From NCBI RefSeq assembly GCF_000184685.1, contig NC_014830.1:2976001-3040000 (forward strand): 64,000 nucleotides of DNA, read 5' to 3'. Position 1 is the stretch's first letter. Every line of letters begins with the position of its first letter. The notes under the pieces are model-generated. The model saw only the letters and a list, made by a program, of their open reading frames with translations. It ran no database searches and was not told the DNA's origin. Shown here one piece after another: positions 42,442 through 53,311 of the stretch. The position numbers and the translations under genes are program-made. This stretch comes from Intrasporangium calvum DSM 43043 (GTDB lineage Bacteria; Actinomycetota; Actinomycetes; Actinomycetales; Dermatophilaceae).

Positions 42442-43301
42442 GCCGCCGGATGATGAAGGATGGACGGCCGCTCAGCCCGTTCTCCATCGTGGTGATGACG
42501 CTGCTCACGCTGCTCTGGTCGATCCCGACCATCGGCCTGCTCGTCACCTCGTTCCGCAGCCGGGACGACGCAGCCGGGTCCGGCTGGTGGTCGGCGCTGT
42601 TCAACCCCTTCGCCAGTGACTGGACCACGAGCAACTACAGCGGCGTGTGGACCGGTCAGGACTTCTCGAGCGGGTTCATCAACAGCATCGTCGTGGCCAT
42701 CCCGGCGACGATCATCCCGATCATGTTCGCGGCCTTCGCGGCCTACGCGTTCACGTTCATGGACTTCCCGTTCAAGGAGTTCTTCTTCCTCATCATCATC
42801 GCGGTCATGGTGGTGCCGATCCAGGTGGCGTTCCAGCCGATGCTCGACATCCTCGGCCCGCGCGGCCTGGGGATCTCGGGCAGCTACATCGGGGTCTGGC
42901 TGCTCCACACCGGCTTCGGCATGCCCCTGTGCATCTACGTGCTGCGCAACTACATGAGCACGCTGCCGCTGAGCGTCGTCGAGTCCGCCAAGATCGACGG
43001 AGCCACGCACTTCCAGACGTTCTGGAAGCTCGTCGCGCCGATGTCGATCCCGGCCATCGCCGCGTTCGCCACCCTCCAGTTCCTCTGGGTGTGGAACGAC
43101 CTGCTCGTCGCGAAGCTGTTCCTCAACAGCGCCAACACGACGGTCATCGTCAAGCTCCAGCAGCTGCTCGGCACTCAGGGCCAGGGGCAGGAGCTGCTCA
43201 CCGCGGGCGCGTTCATCTCGATCGTCGTCCCGATGATCGTCTTCGTCGCGCTGCAGCGCTACATGGTCCGCGGCATGACGTCCGGCGCTGTGAAGGGCTG
43301 A
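42438..43301 (+). CDS. CUT1 ABC permease, MalG-type
   Basis: 287 residues, overlapping the previous gene by 4 bp. Six membrane helices ([40 protein letters not shown] and others), EAA loop [20 protein letters not shown], and a C-terminal [15 protein letters not shown] that is near-invariant in this subunit. Followed by a 27-bp tandem duplication and a terminator. Confidence 0.9.
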   Translation: MSRRMMKDGRPLSPFSIVVMTLLTLLWSIPTIGLLVTSFRSRDDAAGSGWWSALFNPFASDWTTSNYSGVWTGQDFSSGFINSIVVAIPATIIPIMFAAFAAYAFTFMDFPFKEFFFLIIIAVMVVPIQVAFQPMLDILGPRGLGISGSYIGVWLLHTGFGMPLCIYVLRNYMSTLPLSVVESAKIDGATHFQTFWKLVAPMSIPAIAAFATLQFLWVWNDLLVAKLFLNSANTTVIVKLQQLLGTQGQGQELLTAGAFISIVVPMIVFVALQRYMVRGMTSGAVKG

Positions 43302-43355
43302 ACGATCGCTGTCGCAATCAACGGCTGAACGATCGCTGTCGCAATCAACGGCTGA
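43296..43355. repeat. 27-bp tandem duplication
   Basis: GGCTGAACGATCGCTGTCGC plus AATCAAC occurs twice in a row (43296-43322, 43323-43349), with GGCTGA a third time. The stop codon of the MalG-type permease is in the first unit, so extra copies add further in-register TGA triplets. Confidence 0.95.
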
Positions 43356-43382
43356 CGCCCACCCGCTGACCCAGCCACGTCG

Positions 43383-43416
43383 GTCCCCTCCCAGCCCAAC
43401 TACGCTGGGAGGGGAC
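43383..43416 (+). terminator. Hairpin terminator after sugar transporter
   Basis: Thirteen-bp perfect stem (GTCCCCTCCCAGC and complement) with an 8-nt loop, followed by TTTC. Confidence 0.85.
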
Positions 43417-43419
43417 TTT

Positions 43420-43447
43420 CGTATGCCGCTGAGCTCAGCGGCATACG
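43420..43447. repeat. Perfect palindrome of two dispersed motifs
   Basis: 28-bp perfect palindrome made of two opposed copies of the dispersed motif (arms CGTATGCCGCTGAG and its complement, meeting at GAGCTC). It stands in the spacer before the fumarase gene, directly after a terminator. Confidence 0.9.
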
Positions 43448-43494
43448 GCCGTGGCCTCCCAGCCCTCCCGCGCAACCCGAGAAAGGACACCTCC

Positions 43495-45219
<1,725 letters not shown>

Positions 45220-45226
45220 GGACAGC

Positions 45227-45742
45227 ATGAGCGAGAACACCACTGCCCCCGACGGGTTCGACGACCTGCTGGAGGCCAACCGGCGCTACGCCGACGACTT
45301 CCACCTCGGCGGTTTCGATGGGATCGCCCAGGCGGGCGTCGCCATCGTCACCTGCATGGACTCGCGGATCGACCCCCTGGGGATTGTCGGGCTCAAGCCG
45401 GGCGACGCGAAGATCTTCCGCAACCCGGGTGGCCGCGTCACCGAGGCGGCGCTCGAGGCGCTGGTCCTCGGGACGCACCTGCTCAACGTCAAACGGATCC
45501 TCGTCGTCCCGCACACTCGCTGCGCGATGACGAGGTTCTCCGAGAACGAGCTGCGAGCGCGGATCACCGAGCTGTCGGGGGTCGACGCGTCGTGGCAGAG
45601 CTTCGGCGTCATCGACGACCAGGTGCAGAAGCTGCGCGAGGACCTGGCCAAGGTCCGTGCGCACCCGCTCATCCCGGCCGACACGGTGGTCGGGGGCTTC
45701 GTCTACGACGTCGACACGGGCCTGCTCGAGCCAGTGGCCTGA
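45227..45742 (+). CDS. Beta-class carbonic anhydrase
   Basis: 171 residues. Zinc ligands C43 (VTCMDSR), H96 and C99 (VVPHTRCAM), with catalytic Asp45/Arg47; KIFRNPGGRVTEAALEALVL is the family core. Converts CO2 and bicarbonate. Small size matches the minimal actinobacterial type. Downstream hairpin and 34-bp repeats separate it from the convergent peptidase. Confidence 0.9.
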   Translation: MSENTTAPDGFDDLLEANRRYADDFHLGGFDGIAQAGVAIVTCMDSRIDPLGIVGLKPGDAKIFRNPGGRVTEAALEALVLGTHLLNVKRILVVPHTRCAMTRFSENELRARITELSGVDASWQSFGVIDDQVQKLREDLAKVRAHPLIPADTVVGGFVYDVDTGLLEPVA

Positions 45743-45759
45743 TCCGAGCACCCACCCAC

Positions 45760-45845
45760 TCGAGTGTGCATTTCCTGCCCGGCACGAAGTGCACACTCGA
45801 CGAGGAGGGGGCCCGGCACGAAGTGCACACTCGACGAGGAGGGGG
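45760..45845. repeat. Hairpin plus 34-bp tandem repeat
   Basis: TCGAGTGTGCATTTCCTGCC (45760-45779) pairs with 45781-45800 at 18 of 20 positions, a likely bidirectional terminator between convergent genes. The right arm belongs to a 34-bp unit repeated twice (45778-45811, 45812-45845). The next unit is cut by a weak copy of the dispersed motif (CGGCGGCATACGG). Confidence 0.8.
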
Positions 45846-45876
45846 CCCGGCGGCATACGGCCGAAGGGTCTGCCTC

Positions 45877-47946
45877 TCAGAGCAGGCCGCGCCGCTCGAG
45901 GAGGTGGCGCGGATCGGCGTCCTGCCCTCGGAACTCGCGGTAGGACGCGAGCGGGTCGCCGGCACCACCGAGCCCGATGACGTACCTGCGGTAGCGGTCC
46001 CCGTTGGCCCGGGTGAGGCCGCCGTTCTCGGTGAACCAGGCCACGGTGTCCGCGTCGAGCACCTCGCTCCAGATGTAGGCGTAGTAGGCCGCGTCGTAGG
46101 CATAGGCGAAGACGTGCGCGAAGTACGGCGTCGAGTAGCGCGGCGGCACCAGCGGGTTCGCGAGACCGACGTCCTCGAGCGCCCGCTGCTCGAACGCGTC
46201 CACGTCGGCGACCGCGGCCGCCTGTTCCACGTCCAGGGCGTGCCAGGCCTGGTCGAGGAGCGCCGCCGCCAGGTACTCGCTCGTCGCGAAGCCCTCACCC
46301 CACGAGCGTGATGCGACGAGCCGGTCGACGAGGTCCTGCGGCATCGGCTCCCCCGTCTCGTGGTGCACCGCATAGTTGGCCAGCACCTCCGGCCAGAGCA
46401 TCCACATCTCGTTGACCTGGCTCGGGTACTCGACGAAGTCGCGGAACACCTGCGTCCCCGAGAAGTGCGGGTAGGTGACTCGCGCGAGCAGCCCGTGCAG
46501 CGCGTGACCGAACTCGTGGAAGAACGTCGTCACCTCGTCGAAGGTGAGCAGGGTCGGCTCGCCCGGAGCGGGCTTCGGCACGTTGAGGTTGTTGGTGACG
46601 ACCGCGTGCGGCTCGTCCAGCAGCGTGGACTGGTGGACGAGGCTCGACATCCATGCCCCGCCCTTCTTCGTGTCTCGGGTGTAGAGGTCGAGCAGGTAGA
46701 GACCGACCGGCGTCCCGTCCTCGCGGACCTCGAAGACCCGGACGTCGGGGTGGTACCCAGGCAGGTCGGGGCGCTCGTGAAAGGTCAGGCCGTAGAGCCG
46801 CTCGGCGGCGAAGAAGATCCCGTCGCGCAGGACGCGCTCGGCCTCGAAGTAGGGGCGCATGGCCGCCGTGTCGACGCGGTACGTCGCCGCCCGGACACGG
46901 TTGGAGTAGAAGGCCCAGTCGGGCGCCTCGATGGGGTGGCCGGCCTCGGACTCGAGCGCCGCCTGCTCGGTGCGGGCATTGGCGGCCGCGGCCCGAGCCA
47001 TGGGGGCCAGCCGCTCGAGGACGCGCTCGGGCGACTCGGCGGTCGAGTCCGCCAGTGCCGCGTGAGCATGGGTCGGGTAACCGAGGAGGCGGGCCCGCTC
47101 GGCGCGGAGCCGGACGATCTCGAGGACGAGGTCCCTCGTGTCGTTCTCGTTGCCGCGGCTACCGCGGGCCCGCTGGGCGTCATGAAGCCGTCGGCGCAGC
47201 TCCCGGTTGGTCAGCGACGCCAGATGCGGGTGGTTCGTCGGCAGCACCAGGCTGATCAGGTACGAGCCCTCGTGTCCGTGCTCGCGGGCGGCCTCGGCGG
47301 CCGCAGAGACCTCCCCCGCCGTGAGCCCGTCGAGCTCGGACACCTCGTCGACGGCGACGGCGAGGTCGTTCGCGTCGGCCAGCAGCTGCTTCTCGAACCG
47401 GGTGGTCAGGCTCGCCAGAGCCTCGTTGAGCTGGCGCAACCGGGCCTTGGCCTCGTCGTCGAGCCCTGCCCCGGCGACCGTGAACTCCGTCAGATAGCGC
47501 TCGACGAGGTAACGCGCCTCGGCATCGAGAGCGGCCAGCTGATCGGCGTCGTCGTGAACGGCCCGGATGCGCGCATAGAGCCGCGAGTCGAGACCGATGG
47601 CATCGCTGTGAGCCGCGAGCTTCGGGGCGTACTCCTCCTGGATGGCCTGGATCTCCGGCGTGGCGAGCGCGCTCGCGGTACCGAAGAAGGCCGTGCCGGT
47701 CCGCGTGAGCAGCTCGCCGGAGCGCTCCAGCGCGAGGAGGGTGTTGGCAAAGGTGGGCGGCTCGATGTTGGCGGCGATCGCCTCCACCTCGGCGCGGTGC
47801 TGCGCCATCCCGGCGTCGAACGCCGGGCCGTAGTGCTCCGGCTGGATCCGGTCGAACGGCGGCAACGAGAACGGCAGGGGGCTCGGGGTCCCGAAGGGGT
47901 TGCCCTGCAGGGAGGAGTCGTCGGCGGCTTCGGTGGGGTCGACCAT
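45877..47946 (-). CDS. M3-family oligopeptidase (Dcp/PrlC type)
   Basis: 689 residues. Zinc motif HEFGHALH near residue 477, with the downstream Glu in FVEYPSQVNEMW. The N-terminal ~230 residues are the M3 helical lid; KKGGAWMSSLVHQSTLLDEP and NLNVPKPAPGEPTLLTFDEV are family marks. A cytoplasmic metallopeptidase cleaving short peptides. ATG at 47946 preferred over the longer frame; TAGTGT 7 nt upstream suggests a leaderless transcript. Confidence 0.9.
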   Translation of the reverse strand: MVDPTEAADDSSLQGNPFGTPSPLPFSLPPFDRIQPEHYGPAFDAGMAQHRAEVEAIAANIEPPTFANTLLALERSGELLTRTGTAFFGTASALATPEIQAIQEEYAPKLAAHSDAIGLDSRLYARIRAVHDDADQLAALDAEARYLVERYLTEFTVAGAGLDDEAKARLRQLNEALASLTTRFEKQLLADANDLAVAVDEVSELDGLTAGEVSAAAEAAREHGHEGSYLISLVLPTNHPHLASLTNRELRRRLHDAQRARGSRGNENDTRDLVLEIVRLRAERARLLGYPTHAHAALADSTAESPERVLERLAPMARAAAANARTEQAALESEAGHPIEAPDWAFYSNRVRAATYRVDTAAMRPYFEAERVLRDGIFFAAERLYGLTFHERPDLPGYHPDVRVFEVREDGTPVGLYLLDLYTRDTKKGGAWMSSLVHQSTLLDEPHAVVTNNLNVPKPAPGEPTLLTFDEVTTFFHEFGHALHGLLARVTYPHFSGTQVFRDFVEYPSQVNEMWMLWPEVLANYAVHHETGEPMPQDLVDRLVASRSWGEGFATSEYLAAALLDQAWHALDVEQAAAVADVDAFEQRALEDVGLANPLVPPRYSTPYFAHVFAYAYDAAYYAYIWSEVLDADTVAWFTENGGLTRANGDRYRRYVIGLGGAGDPLASYREFRGQDADPRHLLERRGLL

Positions 47947-48018
47947 GCCCCAGACACTACGGTGCTCGCCCGGAGCCTCAGCGCCCCGGGATGCGAGCAC
48001 GCTCAGCCGGGCTGAGGG

Positions 48019-48185
48019 GTCCGCGACCGGATCGCGTTCATCAAGGAGAACTTCCTGCTCGACGGCGAGAGCTTCGTCCCACCGGCGGGCATCTGGATCG
48101 CCGTCTCCTCGTCCCGGTCCCACACCAAGGGCCACCCGAGCGCCGAGGGCCAGGGCCTTCTCGACGGTGGCGAGCTGGTCAGTCG
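48019..48185 (+). pseudogene. Possible decayed gene fragment
   Basis: A plus frame reads VRDRIAFIKENFLLDGESFV, then PPAGIWIAVSSSRSHTKGHP and a short Gly/Glu tail before losing protein character. It has no start and no recognisable family. It lies in the spacer between the divergent peptidase and Arr-fusion genes. Low certainty that it was ever a gene. Confidence 0.25.
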
Positions 48186-48232
48186 TCCGCACGGACGTTT
48201 TCGGGGACGCCAGTTGTGCAAGACTCGGGAGG

Positions 48233-49186
48233 ATGCAGACCCGCTCCGGGCACTTCGAGCTGACCATGGACGAGCTGCGCGCGATCGCCGGCTATGCCGT
48301 GGCCTGCGCCGAGCCGGCGCTCGTCCTCTTCGAGAAGGACCGGCCCGATGACCGTCGCCCGGCCGCCGCGCTCGAAGCCGCTCGACTCTTCGCCGAGGGA
48401 GCGCCCCGTTCCCGCCTCCAGCGGACCGCCGCGGCTGAGTCCCATCGCGCCGCCGAGGATGCGAGCGCTGAGCCGGCTCGACATGCGGCGATGGCGGCAG
48501 GGGATGCCGCCGCGGCCGCCTACCTCCACCCGCTGGCGAAGGCCACCCAGGTGCGGCACATCCTCGGGCCGGCCGCCCATGCCGCGCGGGCGGCCGAGCT
48601 GGCCCGAGGGGACGACCCCGTGGTCGCCGAGTACGTCGTCGCCGCAGCCGCGAAGCGCGCCTCCCCCGTCGTTCTCGACGTGCTGAGCCGATACCCTCGG
48701 GCCCCGGAGGGGCGCAGTCGGGTCGCGGCCCTGATGGGGCGGCTCGACAGCCTGCTCCGTGATCCGCCCCCGCCGCGGCGCGTGGTCGACGACCCCGGGC
48801 CGTTCTTCCACGGGACCAGGGCGGACCTGCGGCCCGGCGACCTGCTCACACCGGGCTGGACGTCGAACTACGGTTCCCGACGACAGGCCAGACACATCTA
48901 CCTGACGGCCACCCCTGAGGGCGCGCCGCTCGCTGCCGAGCTGGCTCATGGCGAGGGGCCCGCACGGGTCTACCGGGTCGAGCCGCTCGGCATCATCGAG
49001 GATGACCCCAACGTCACCGACAAGCGGTTTCCGGGCAACCCCACCCGGTCCTACCGGACGACCGAGCCGTTGCGGGTCGTCGAGGAGATCACCGGGTGGG
49101 AGCCCCCACCGGCGGAGCGGATCGCGAAGATGCGCGCGGGGATGGCCGAGCTGGCCGAGCTCGGCATCGAGGCGATGGACGACTGA
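48233..49186 (+). CDS. Imm-5-like/Arr ADP-ribosyltransferase fusion
   Basis: 317 residues. Residues ~5-180 resemble the Imm-5-like family (FELTMDELRAIAGYAVACAE, PALVLFEKDRPDDRRPAAAL, AAAAYLHPLAKATQVRHILG). Residues ~188-310 are a complete rifampin ADP-ribosyltransferase domain: FFHGTRADLRPGDLLTPGWT, SNYGSRRQARHIYLTATPEG, GIIEDDPNVTDKRFPGNPTR, SYRTTEPLRVVEEITGW. Arr enzymes inactivate rifampicin by ADP-ribosylation; His193 and the Tyr/Asp residues are present. Stand-alone Arr is ~140 residues, so the N-terminal fusion is unusual. GGGAGG touches the ATG, so the start may be a later one (ATG 48266). Confidence 0.75.
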   Translation: MQTRSGHFELTMDELRAIAGYAVACAEPALVLFEKDRPDDRRPAAALEAARLFAEGAPRSRLQRTAAAESHRAAEDASAEPARHAAMAAGDAAAAAYLHPLAKATQVRHILGPAAHAARAAELARGDDPVVAEYVVAAAAKRASPVVLDVLSRYPRAPEGRSRVAALMGRLDSLLRDPPPPRRVVDDPGPFFHGTRADLRPGDLLTPGWTSNYGSRRQARHIYLTATPEGAPLAAELAHGEGPARVYRVEPLGIIEDDPNVTDKRFPGNPTRSYRTTEPLRVVEEITGWEPPPAERIAKMRAGMAELAELGIEAMDD

Positions 49187-49229
49187 CCGCGGTGACAGAT
49201 ACGAGGGCGCCGCGGTCGTGGCGCCGTCG

Positions 49230-49919
49230 TCACCACTTGTACATCGTCCCGTGGGCGAGGTTGTAGTACATGCCGATGTGCGTGTAGAAGTTCATCGCAC
49301 CAAAGAGCAGGAACACCACGCCGCCAATGGTCCAGGCGCGGACTGCCCACCGCAGCAGCTGGGGCCGGTCGGTCAGCAGGGCGATCGCAAAGAGGAGCGC
49401 GCCGAGGGCGACGATCCCCCACAGCCCCCCGAGGAAGAGCGCCTCGAGAAGTGGCAGGTGTCCGAAGCGGCCACTGATCGGCTCCTCCGGAGGTGCCGCG
49501 CCGAGCTGGAAGCGCACGAACGCCACGGCCAGCACCGCCATGGCCAAGCCGAGGGCCCCCACGAAGATGCTGACTGGCTTGAACGCGGCGAGCGCGGCGG
49601 TGTTGGCCTCGTCGATGTCCCCGGCGAACACCGCCCGTTGGCGCCACAGGTACACAGCGGCGAAGAGGAGGAGCGCGCCGAACCCGGCCGCCGGTTGGCC
49701 GAAAGCGATGTTGGCGTACTCGAAGCCACCACCGCCGAACGGCCAGGTCACCGTGGTGTGCAGTCCGAGCGCCAGGAGGAGCAGCCCGGTGGGACCGAAG
49801 AACGCCGCCCATCCTTCGCTGTCTATTCGCTTCCCCCGAAGGAGGTGGGTGATGAACCACGCAAACCCGAGCAGTCCCGCACCTGCCGTGATGCCAACCA
49901 ATTCGTTGTAGACGACCAT
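49230..49919 (-). CDS. DUF981 multi-pass membrane protein
   Basis: 229 residues, about six or seven membrane helices (LVGITAGAGLLGFAWFITHL, GPTGLLLLALGLHTTVTWPF, VSIFVGALGLAMAVLAVAFV, WTIGGVVFLLFGAMNFYTHI). Pattern and length match DUF981, an uncharacterised membrane family. AGGAG lies about 10 nt before ATG 49919. A TTGAA-TG-TTCAA palindrome sits 46 nt upstream. Confidence 0.7.
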   Translation of the reverse strand: MVVYNELVGITAGAGLLGFAWFITHLLRGKRIDSEGWAAFFGPTGLLLLALGLHTTVTWPFGGGGFEYANIAFGQPAAGFGALLLFAAVYLWRQRAVFAGDIDEANTAALAAFKPVSIFVGALGLAMAVLAVAFVRFQLGAAPPEEPISGRFGHLPLLEALFLGGLWGIVALGALLFAIALLTDRPQLLRWAVRAWTIGGVVFLLFGAMNFYTHIGMYYNLAHGTMYKW

Positions 49920-49965
49920 TCGGCCCGATCTCCTTTGTCCTGTGCCGCGTGCTTCCCAGCAATAG

Positions 49966-49977
49966 TTGAATGTTCAA
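49966..49977. promoter_or_regulatory. Palindromic operator candidate
   Basis: TTGAATGTTCAA, a perfect 12-bp palindrome in an AT-rich patch upstream of the DUF981 gene. TTGAA-Nx-TTCAA is the kind of site bound by ArsR-family sensors; no regulator gene is adjacent. Confidence 0.4.
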
Positions 49978-50040
49978 GCATTAGGGTCAACGCGTGCGAC
50001 GTGGATGTATTCCCGCCGCTTTCCTGACAGGCTGGTCGTC

Positions 50041-50484
50041 ATGAGCGGATCCGAGCGTGATCGGGACGACCGCGGGCGGGCCCGTCAGGCACGCCCGAGA
50101 GACGCCCTGGGTCGGCCGCTGCCCTACGGCGCCGAAGGAGTCGAGCCGGTCCCGGAGGAGGCGCTGCCGCCCCTGGAGACACTGGACAGAGCGCGTGACC
50201 TCGTGGCAGGCGGTCGCCCCTTTGCGGCCCACGAGGTCCTCGAGGCCCGCTGGAAGGCCGGCCCGGCCGGAGAGCGCGACCTCTGGCAGGGACTGGCCCA
50301 GGTGTGCGTGGCCCTCACCCATGCCGCGCGCGGCAACCAGACGGGGGCGCAACGACTGTCCGACCGGGCAGCCATGCGGCTGGCGGCCTACTCGGCGTCT
50401 GGAGGCGACACCTACGGCGTCGACCTGAGCGCCGTCATGGAGTGCGCGCAAAGACACGTCGCGGAGGGTCGCGCCCAAGCCTGA
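50041..50484 (+). CDS. DUF309 family protein
   Basis: 147 residues. RARDLVAGGRPFAAHEVLEA, RWKAGPAGERDLWQGLAQVC and VALTHAARGNQTGAQRLSDR form the DUF309 helical bundle with the characteristic H-E-x-x-E-x-x-W arrangement (metal-site-like His/Glu). Function unknown. ATG 50041; no strong ribosome binding site. Confidence 0.75.
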   Translation: MSGSERDRDDRGRARQARPRDALGRPLPYGAEGVEPVPEEALPPLETLDRARDLVAGGRPFAAHEVLEARWKAGPAGERDLWQGLAQVCVALTHAARGNQTGAQRLSDRAAMRLAAYSASGGDTYGVDLSAVMECAQRHVAEGRAQA

Positions 50485-50563
50485 CGCGCCGCGGCGCCAG
50501 GGCATCCGTCACACACCCCCCGTAGAGCAGCCCCGAAGTCCAGCCCCCCCTACAGCGCCAGCC

Positions 50564-51910
50564 CTACAGCGCCAGCTCCGCCTTGACCACGTCGACGAGC
50601 CGACCCGCCACCAGGTGAGCCTGGTCTCCGTCGGCGGCCTCGACCATGACGCGCACGACTGGCTCCGTGCCGGACTTGCGCAGCAGCACGCGCCCGCTCT
50701 CACCGAGCTCCGCCTCGGCCAGCCGGACGGCGTCGGACACGACGCTGGAGGACTCGAGGCGGCTCTTGTCGACGCCCTTGACGTTGATGAGGACCTGGGG
50801 GAAGCGGCGCATGACGGCGGCCAGGTCCGCGAGGGTCCGGCCCGTCGAGGCCACGCGTGACGCGATCATGAGGCCGGTGAGGGTGCCGTCCCCCGTGGTG
50901 CCGTGGTCGAGCATGACGACGTGGCCGGACTGCTCGCCACCGAGCGTGTAGCCGCCGTCCTTCATGCCCTCGAGCACGTAGCGGTCCCCCACCGCGGTCT
51001 GCAGCACCTTGATGCCGGCCGCCGCGAGCGCCTGGATCATGCCGAGGTTGGACATGACGGTCGCGACGAGGGTGTCGCCGCGCAGGGTGCCCTGCTCCTT
51101 GAGGGACAGCGCGAGGATCGCCATGATCTGGTCGCCGTCGACCTCCTCGCCGGCGGCGTCGACCGCGAGGCAGCGGTCCGCGTCGCCGTCGAAGGCGAGG
51201 CCGAGGTCGGCGCCGACCTCGACGACCTTCTCCTGGAGCCGCCCCAGGTGGGTCGAGCCGAAGCCGTCGTTGATGTTGATGCCGTCCGGCTCGTTCCCGA
51301 TGACGGTGACCTTCGCGCCGGCCTCGGCGAACGCCCGCGGGGCGACCACGGAGGCGGCGCCGTGCGCGGTGTCGAGGACGACGTGCAGCCGGTCGAGGCG
51401 GTGCGCCACCACGGAGAGCAGGTGCGTCACGTAACGGTCCGCGCCGTCGCTCAGCGACAGGATCCGGCCGACGTCGGCGCCGGTCGGGCGCTGCCACTGC
51501 TCGCCCAGCCGCTTCTCGATGGCGTCCTCGAGCTCGTCGGCGAGCTTGTGCCCGCCGCGGGCGAAGAACTTGATCCCGTTGTCGGGCATCGGGTTGTGCG
51601 AAGCAGACAGCATCGCTCCGAGGTCGGCGCCCCGGTCGGCGACCAGGTAGGCGATGGCGGGCGTCGGCAGCACCCCGGCGTCCAGCACGTCGACGCCGGC
51701 GGAGGCCAGCCCGGCCATCGTCGCCGCAGCGAGGAACTCGCCGGAGGCCCGTGGGTCCCGACCGACGATCGCCACCGGGCGGTGCCCGTTGAACTCGCCC
51801 ACCTCGCCCAGGACGTGCGCCGCCGCGACGGACAGGTCGAGCGCCAGCTCTGCCGTGATGTCCTGGTTGGCGATCCCACGGACGCCGTCCGTTCCGAAGA
51901 GTCGAGCCAC
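50564..51910 (-). CDS. glmM: Phosphoglucosamine mutase
   Basis: 448 residues. [14 protein letters not shown] start, active Ser104 in [16 protein letters not shown], metal loop [15 protein letters not shown], sugar loop GGEQSGHV and phosphate loop [18 protein letters not shown]. Interconverts glucosamine-6-P and glucosamine-1-P for peptidoglycan and UDP-GlcNAc. GTG at 51910 (VARLF) is the family start. The stop codon and preceding 11 bp are duplicated just downstream. Leader carries three GCGTTCACCC repeats. Lies downstream of rplM-rpsI as in many actinobacteria. Confidence 0.95.
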   Translation of the reverse strand: MARLFGTDGVRGIANQDITAELALDLSVAAAHVLGEVGEFNGHRPVAIVGRDPRASGEFLAAATMAGLASAGVDVLDAGVLPTPAIAYLVADRGADLGAMLSASHNPMPDNGIKFFARGGHKLADELEDAIEKRLGEQWQRPTGADVGRILSLSDGADRYVTHLLSVVAHRLDRLHVVLDTAHGAASVVAPRAFAEAGAKVTVIGNEPDGININDGFGSTHLGRLQEKVVEVGADLGLAFDGDADRCLAVDAAGEEVDGDQIMAILALSLKEQGTLRGDTLVATVMSNLGMIQALAAAGIKVLQTAVGDRYVLEGMKDGGYTLGGEQSGHVVMLDHGTTGDGTLTGLMIASRVASTGRTLADLAAVMRRFPQVLINVKGVDKSRLESSSVVSDAVRLAEAELGESGRVLLRKSGTEPVVRVMVEAADGDQAHLVAGRLVDVVKAELAL

Positions 51911-51957
51911 GGTGGTGTGCCTTTCGTACGGGCGCCGATGGAGAAGAGGTGGAGGGT

Positions 51958-51987
51958 GGGTGAACGCGGGTGAACGCGGGTGAACGC
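51958..51987. repeat. Three 10-bp repeats upstream of glmM
   Basis: GGGTGAACGC three times without spacing (minus strand GCGTTCACCC), about 50 nt before the glmM start. The one-turn period invites a DNA-binding role; the GTTCACC core recalls PHO-box half-sites, although those have an 11-bp period. Confidence 0.85.
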
Positions 51988-52023
51988 ACGGCGCCAATGA
52001 GAACTTACTCCGCCGTCACAGGC

Positions 52024-52054
52024 GAAAGGCCCCGAGTGGCACTCGGGGCCTTTC
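52024..52054. terminator. Terminator after rpsI
   Basis: GAAAGGCCCCGAGTG (52024-52038) and its exact complement (52040-52054), ending CTTTC in both directions. Terminates the rplM-rpsI operon before glmM. Confidence 0.9.
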
Positions 52055-52073
52055 GTCGTGGTGCGAGGGCAGA

Positions 52074-52577
52074 TCAGCGCTTGCTGTACTGCGGGGCCTT
52101 GCGGGCCTTCTTGAGTCCGGCCTTCTTGCGCTCCGGGACTCGGGCGTCGCGGCTCAGGAAGCCGGCCTTCTTCAGGGCGGGGCGGTTGAGCTCGGTGTCG
52201 ACCTCGTTGAGCGAGCGGGCGACGCCGAGGCGGACCGCGCCGGCCTGGCCGGAGGGGCCACCGCCGTGGACGCGCACGAGCACGTCGTACGAGCCGTCGA
52301 GCTCGAGGAGCGTCAGCGGCTCCTTGACGATCTGCTGGTGCACCTTGTTGGGGAAGTACGAGTCGAGGGAGCGGCCGTTGATCTTCCACTCACCGGTGCC
52401 CGGGACGATCCGGACGCGGGCGATGGCCTGCTTGCGCCGGCCGGTGGCGGCGCCGGGGACGGAGACCTCGCGGGCCCGCTTCGGCTCGCCCAGGTCGGAC
52501 GTGGAGGACTCCGAGGTGTACTCGGTCAGCTCCGGCTCGTCGGTGTCGAGGACATCCTCGTTCACAATGTCAGTCAC
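52074..52577 (-). CDS. rpsI: 30S ribosomal protein S9
   Basis: 167 residues. An acidic N-terminal extension (~35 residues, usual in actinobacteria) precedes [20 protein letters not shown], the core, and the conserved basic C-terminus [18 protein letters not shown], whose last Arg reaches the P-site tRNA. Start GTG 52577. Second gene of the rplM-rpsI operon. Confidence 0.97.
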   Translation of the reverse strand: MTDIVNEDVLDTDEPELTEYTSESSTSDLGEPKRAREVSVPGAATGRRKQAIARVRIVPGTGEWKINGRSLDSYFPNKVHQQIVKEPLTLLELDGSYDVLVRVHGGGPSGQAGAVRLGVARSLNEVDTELNRPALKKAGFLSRDARVPERKKAGLKKARKAPQYSKR

Positions 52578-52627
52578 GTGCTTCTCTTTCTACGCAGTCA
52601 GTGCTCAGTCAGGAGCGCACGGGGCGC

Positions 52628-53071
52628 TTACTGCGCGACCTGGGTGATCTCGAACGGGACGGGCTGCTGAGCCGCGTGGGGGTGCTCGGCGCCGCGGTAG
52701 ACCTTGAGCTTGGCGAGCTGGTGGCGGGCGAGCGAGTTCTTCGGGAGCATGCCGCGAACTGCCTTCTCGATGGCCTTCTCGGGGCTCTTGGCGAGCAGCT
52801 CGGTGTAGCTCGTGGCCTTGAGGCCGCCCGGGAACCCGGAGTGGCGGTAGGCCTTCTTCTGCTCGAGCTTGGCGCCGGTCAGGGCGACCTTCTCCGCGTT
52901 GATGATGATGACGAAGTCACCGGTGTCGACGTGCGGCGCGAACTGCGGCTTGTGCTTGCCCCGGAGCAGGACCGCAGTCTGGCTCGCGAGACGGCCGAGC
53001 ACGACGTCGGTCGCGTCGATGACGTGCCACGTGCGAGTGACCTCGCCGGGCTTCGGGGTGTACGTGCGCAA
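52628..53071 (-). CDS. rplM: 50S ribosomal protein L13
   Basis: 147 residues, the normal size. [40 protein letters not shown] and [18 protein letters not shown] are L13 hallmarks. The only start that gives the family N-terminus ([16 protein letters not shown]) is TTG at 53071, with AAAGG about 10 nt upstream; the upstream extension reads through spacer sequence with a dispersed-motif copy. Confidence 0.95.
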   Translation of the reverse strand: MRTYTPKPGEVTRTWHVIDATDVVLGRLASQTAVLLRGKHKPQFAPHVDTGDFVIIINAEKVALTGAKLEQKKAYRHSGFPGGLKATSYTELLAKSPEKAIEKAVRGMLPKNSLARHQLAKLKVYRGAEHPHAAQQPVPFEITQVAQ

Positions 53072-53102
53072 TGGAGTCTGCCTTTGCTGTCGAAATAATG
53101 CC

Positions 53103-53276
53103 GTATGCCGCTGGGCTCGGTCCGCGTCGCCCGCCGCCCTCATCGGGTCGGCTGGGTTCGCAGGTGCCTGCTGCACAACCTCACCCATGTTACGGGCTCA
53201 CGGCGGGCTGCCCAAATCCTCGCCAGCCACCCACCAAAGGGCGTCTGACCTGCACAAACCCAGCCCAGCGGCATAC
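53103..53276. repeat. Inverted pair of dispersed motifs
   Basis: GTATGCCGCTGGGCTC at 53103-53118 and AGCCCAGCGGCATAC at 53262-53276 are exact inverted copies flanking the rplM leader. The 143-bp interval shows no gene. Second inverted pairing of this motif after the palindrome at 43420. Confidence 0.85.
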
Positions 53277-53311
53277 GTCCAAAAGAGTTGTGCAAACGAA
53301 GTGTGCATAGG

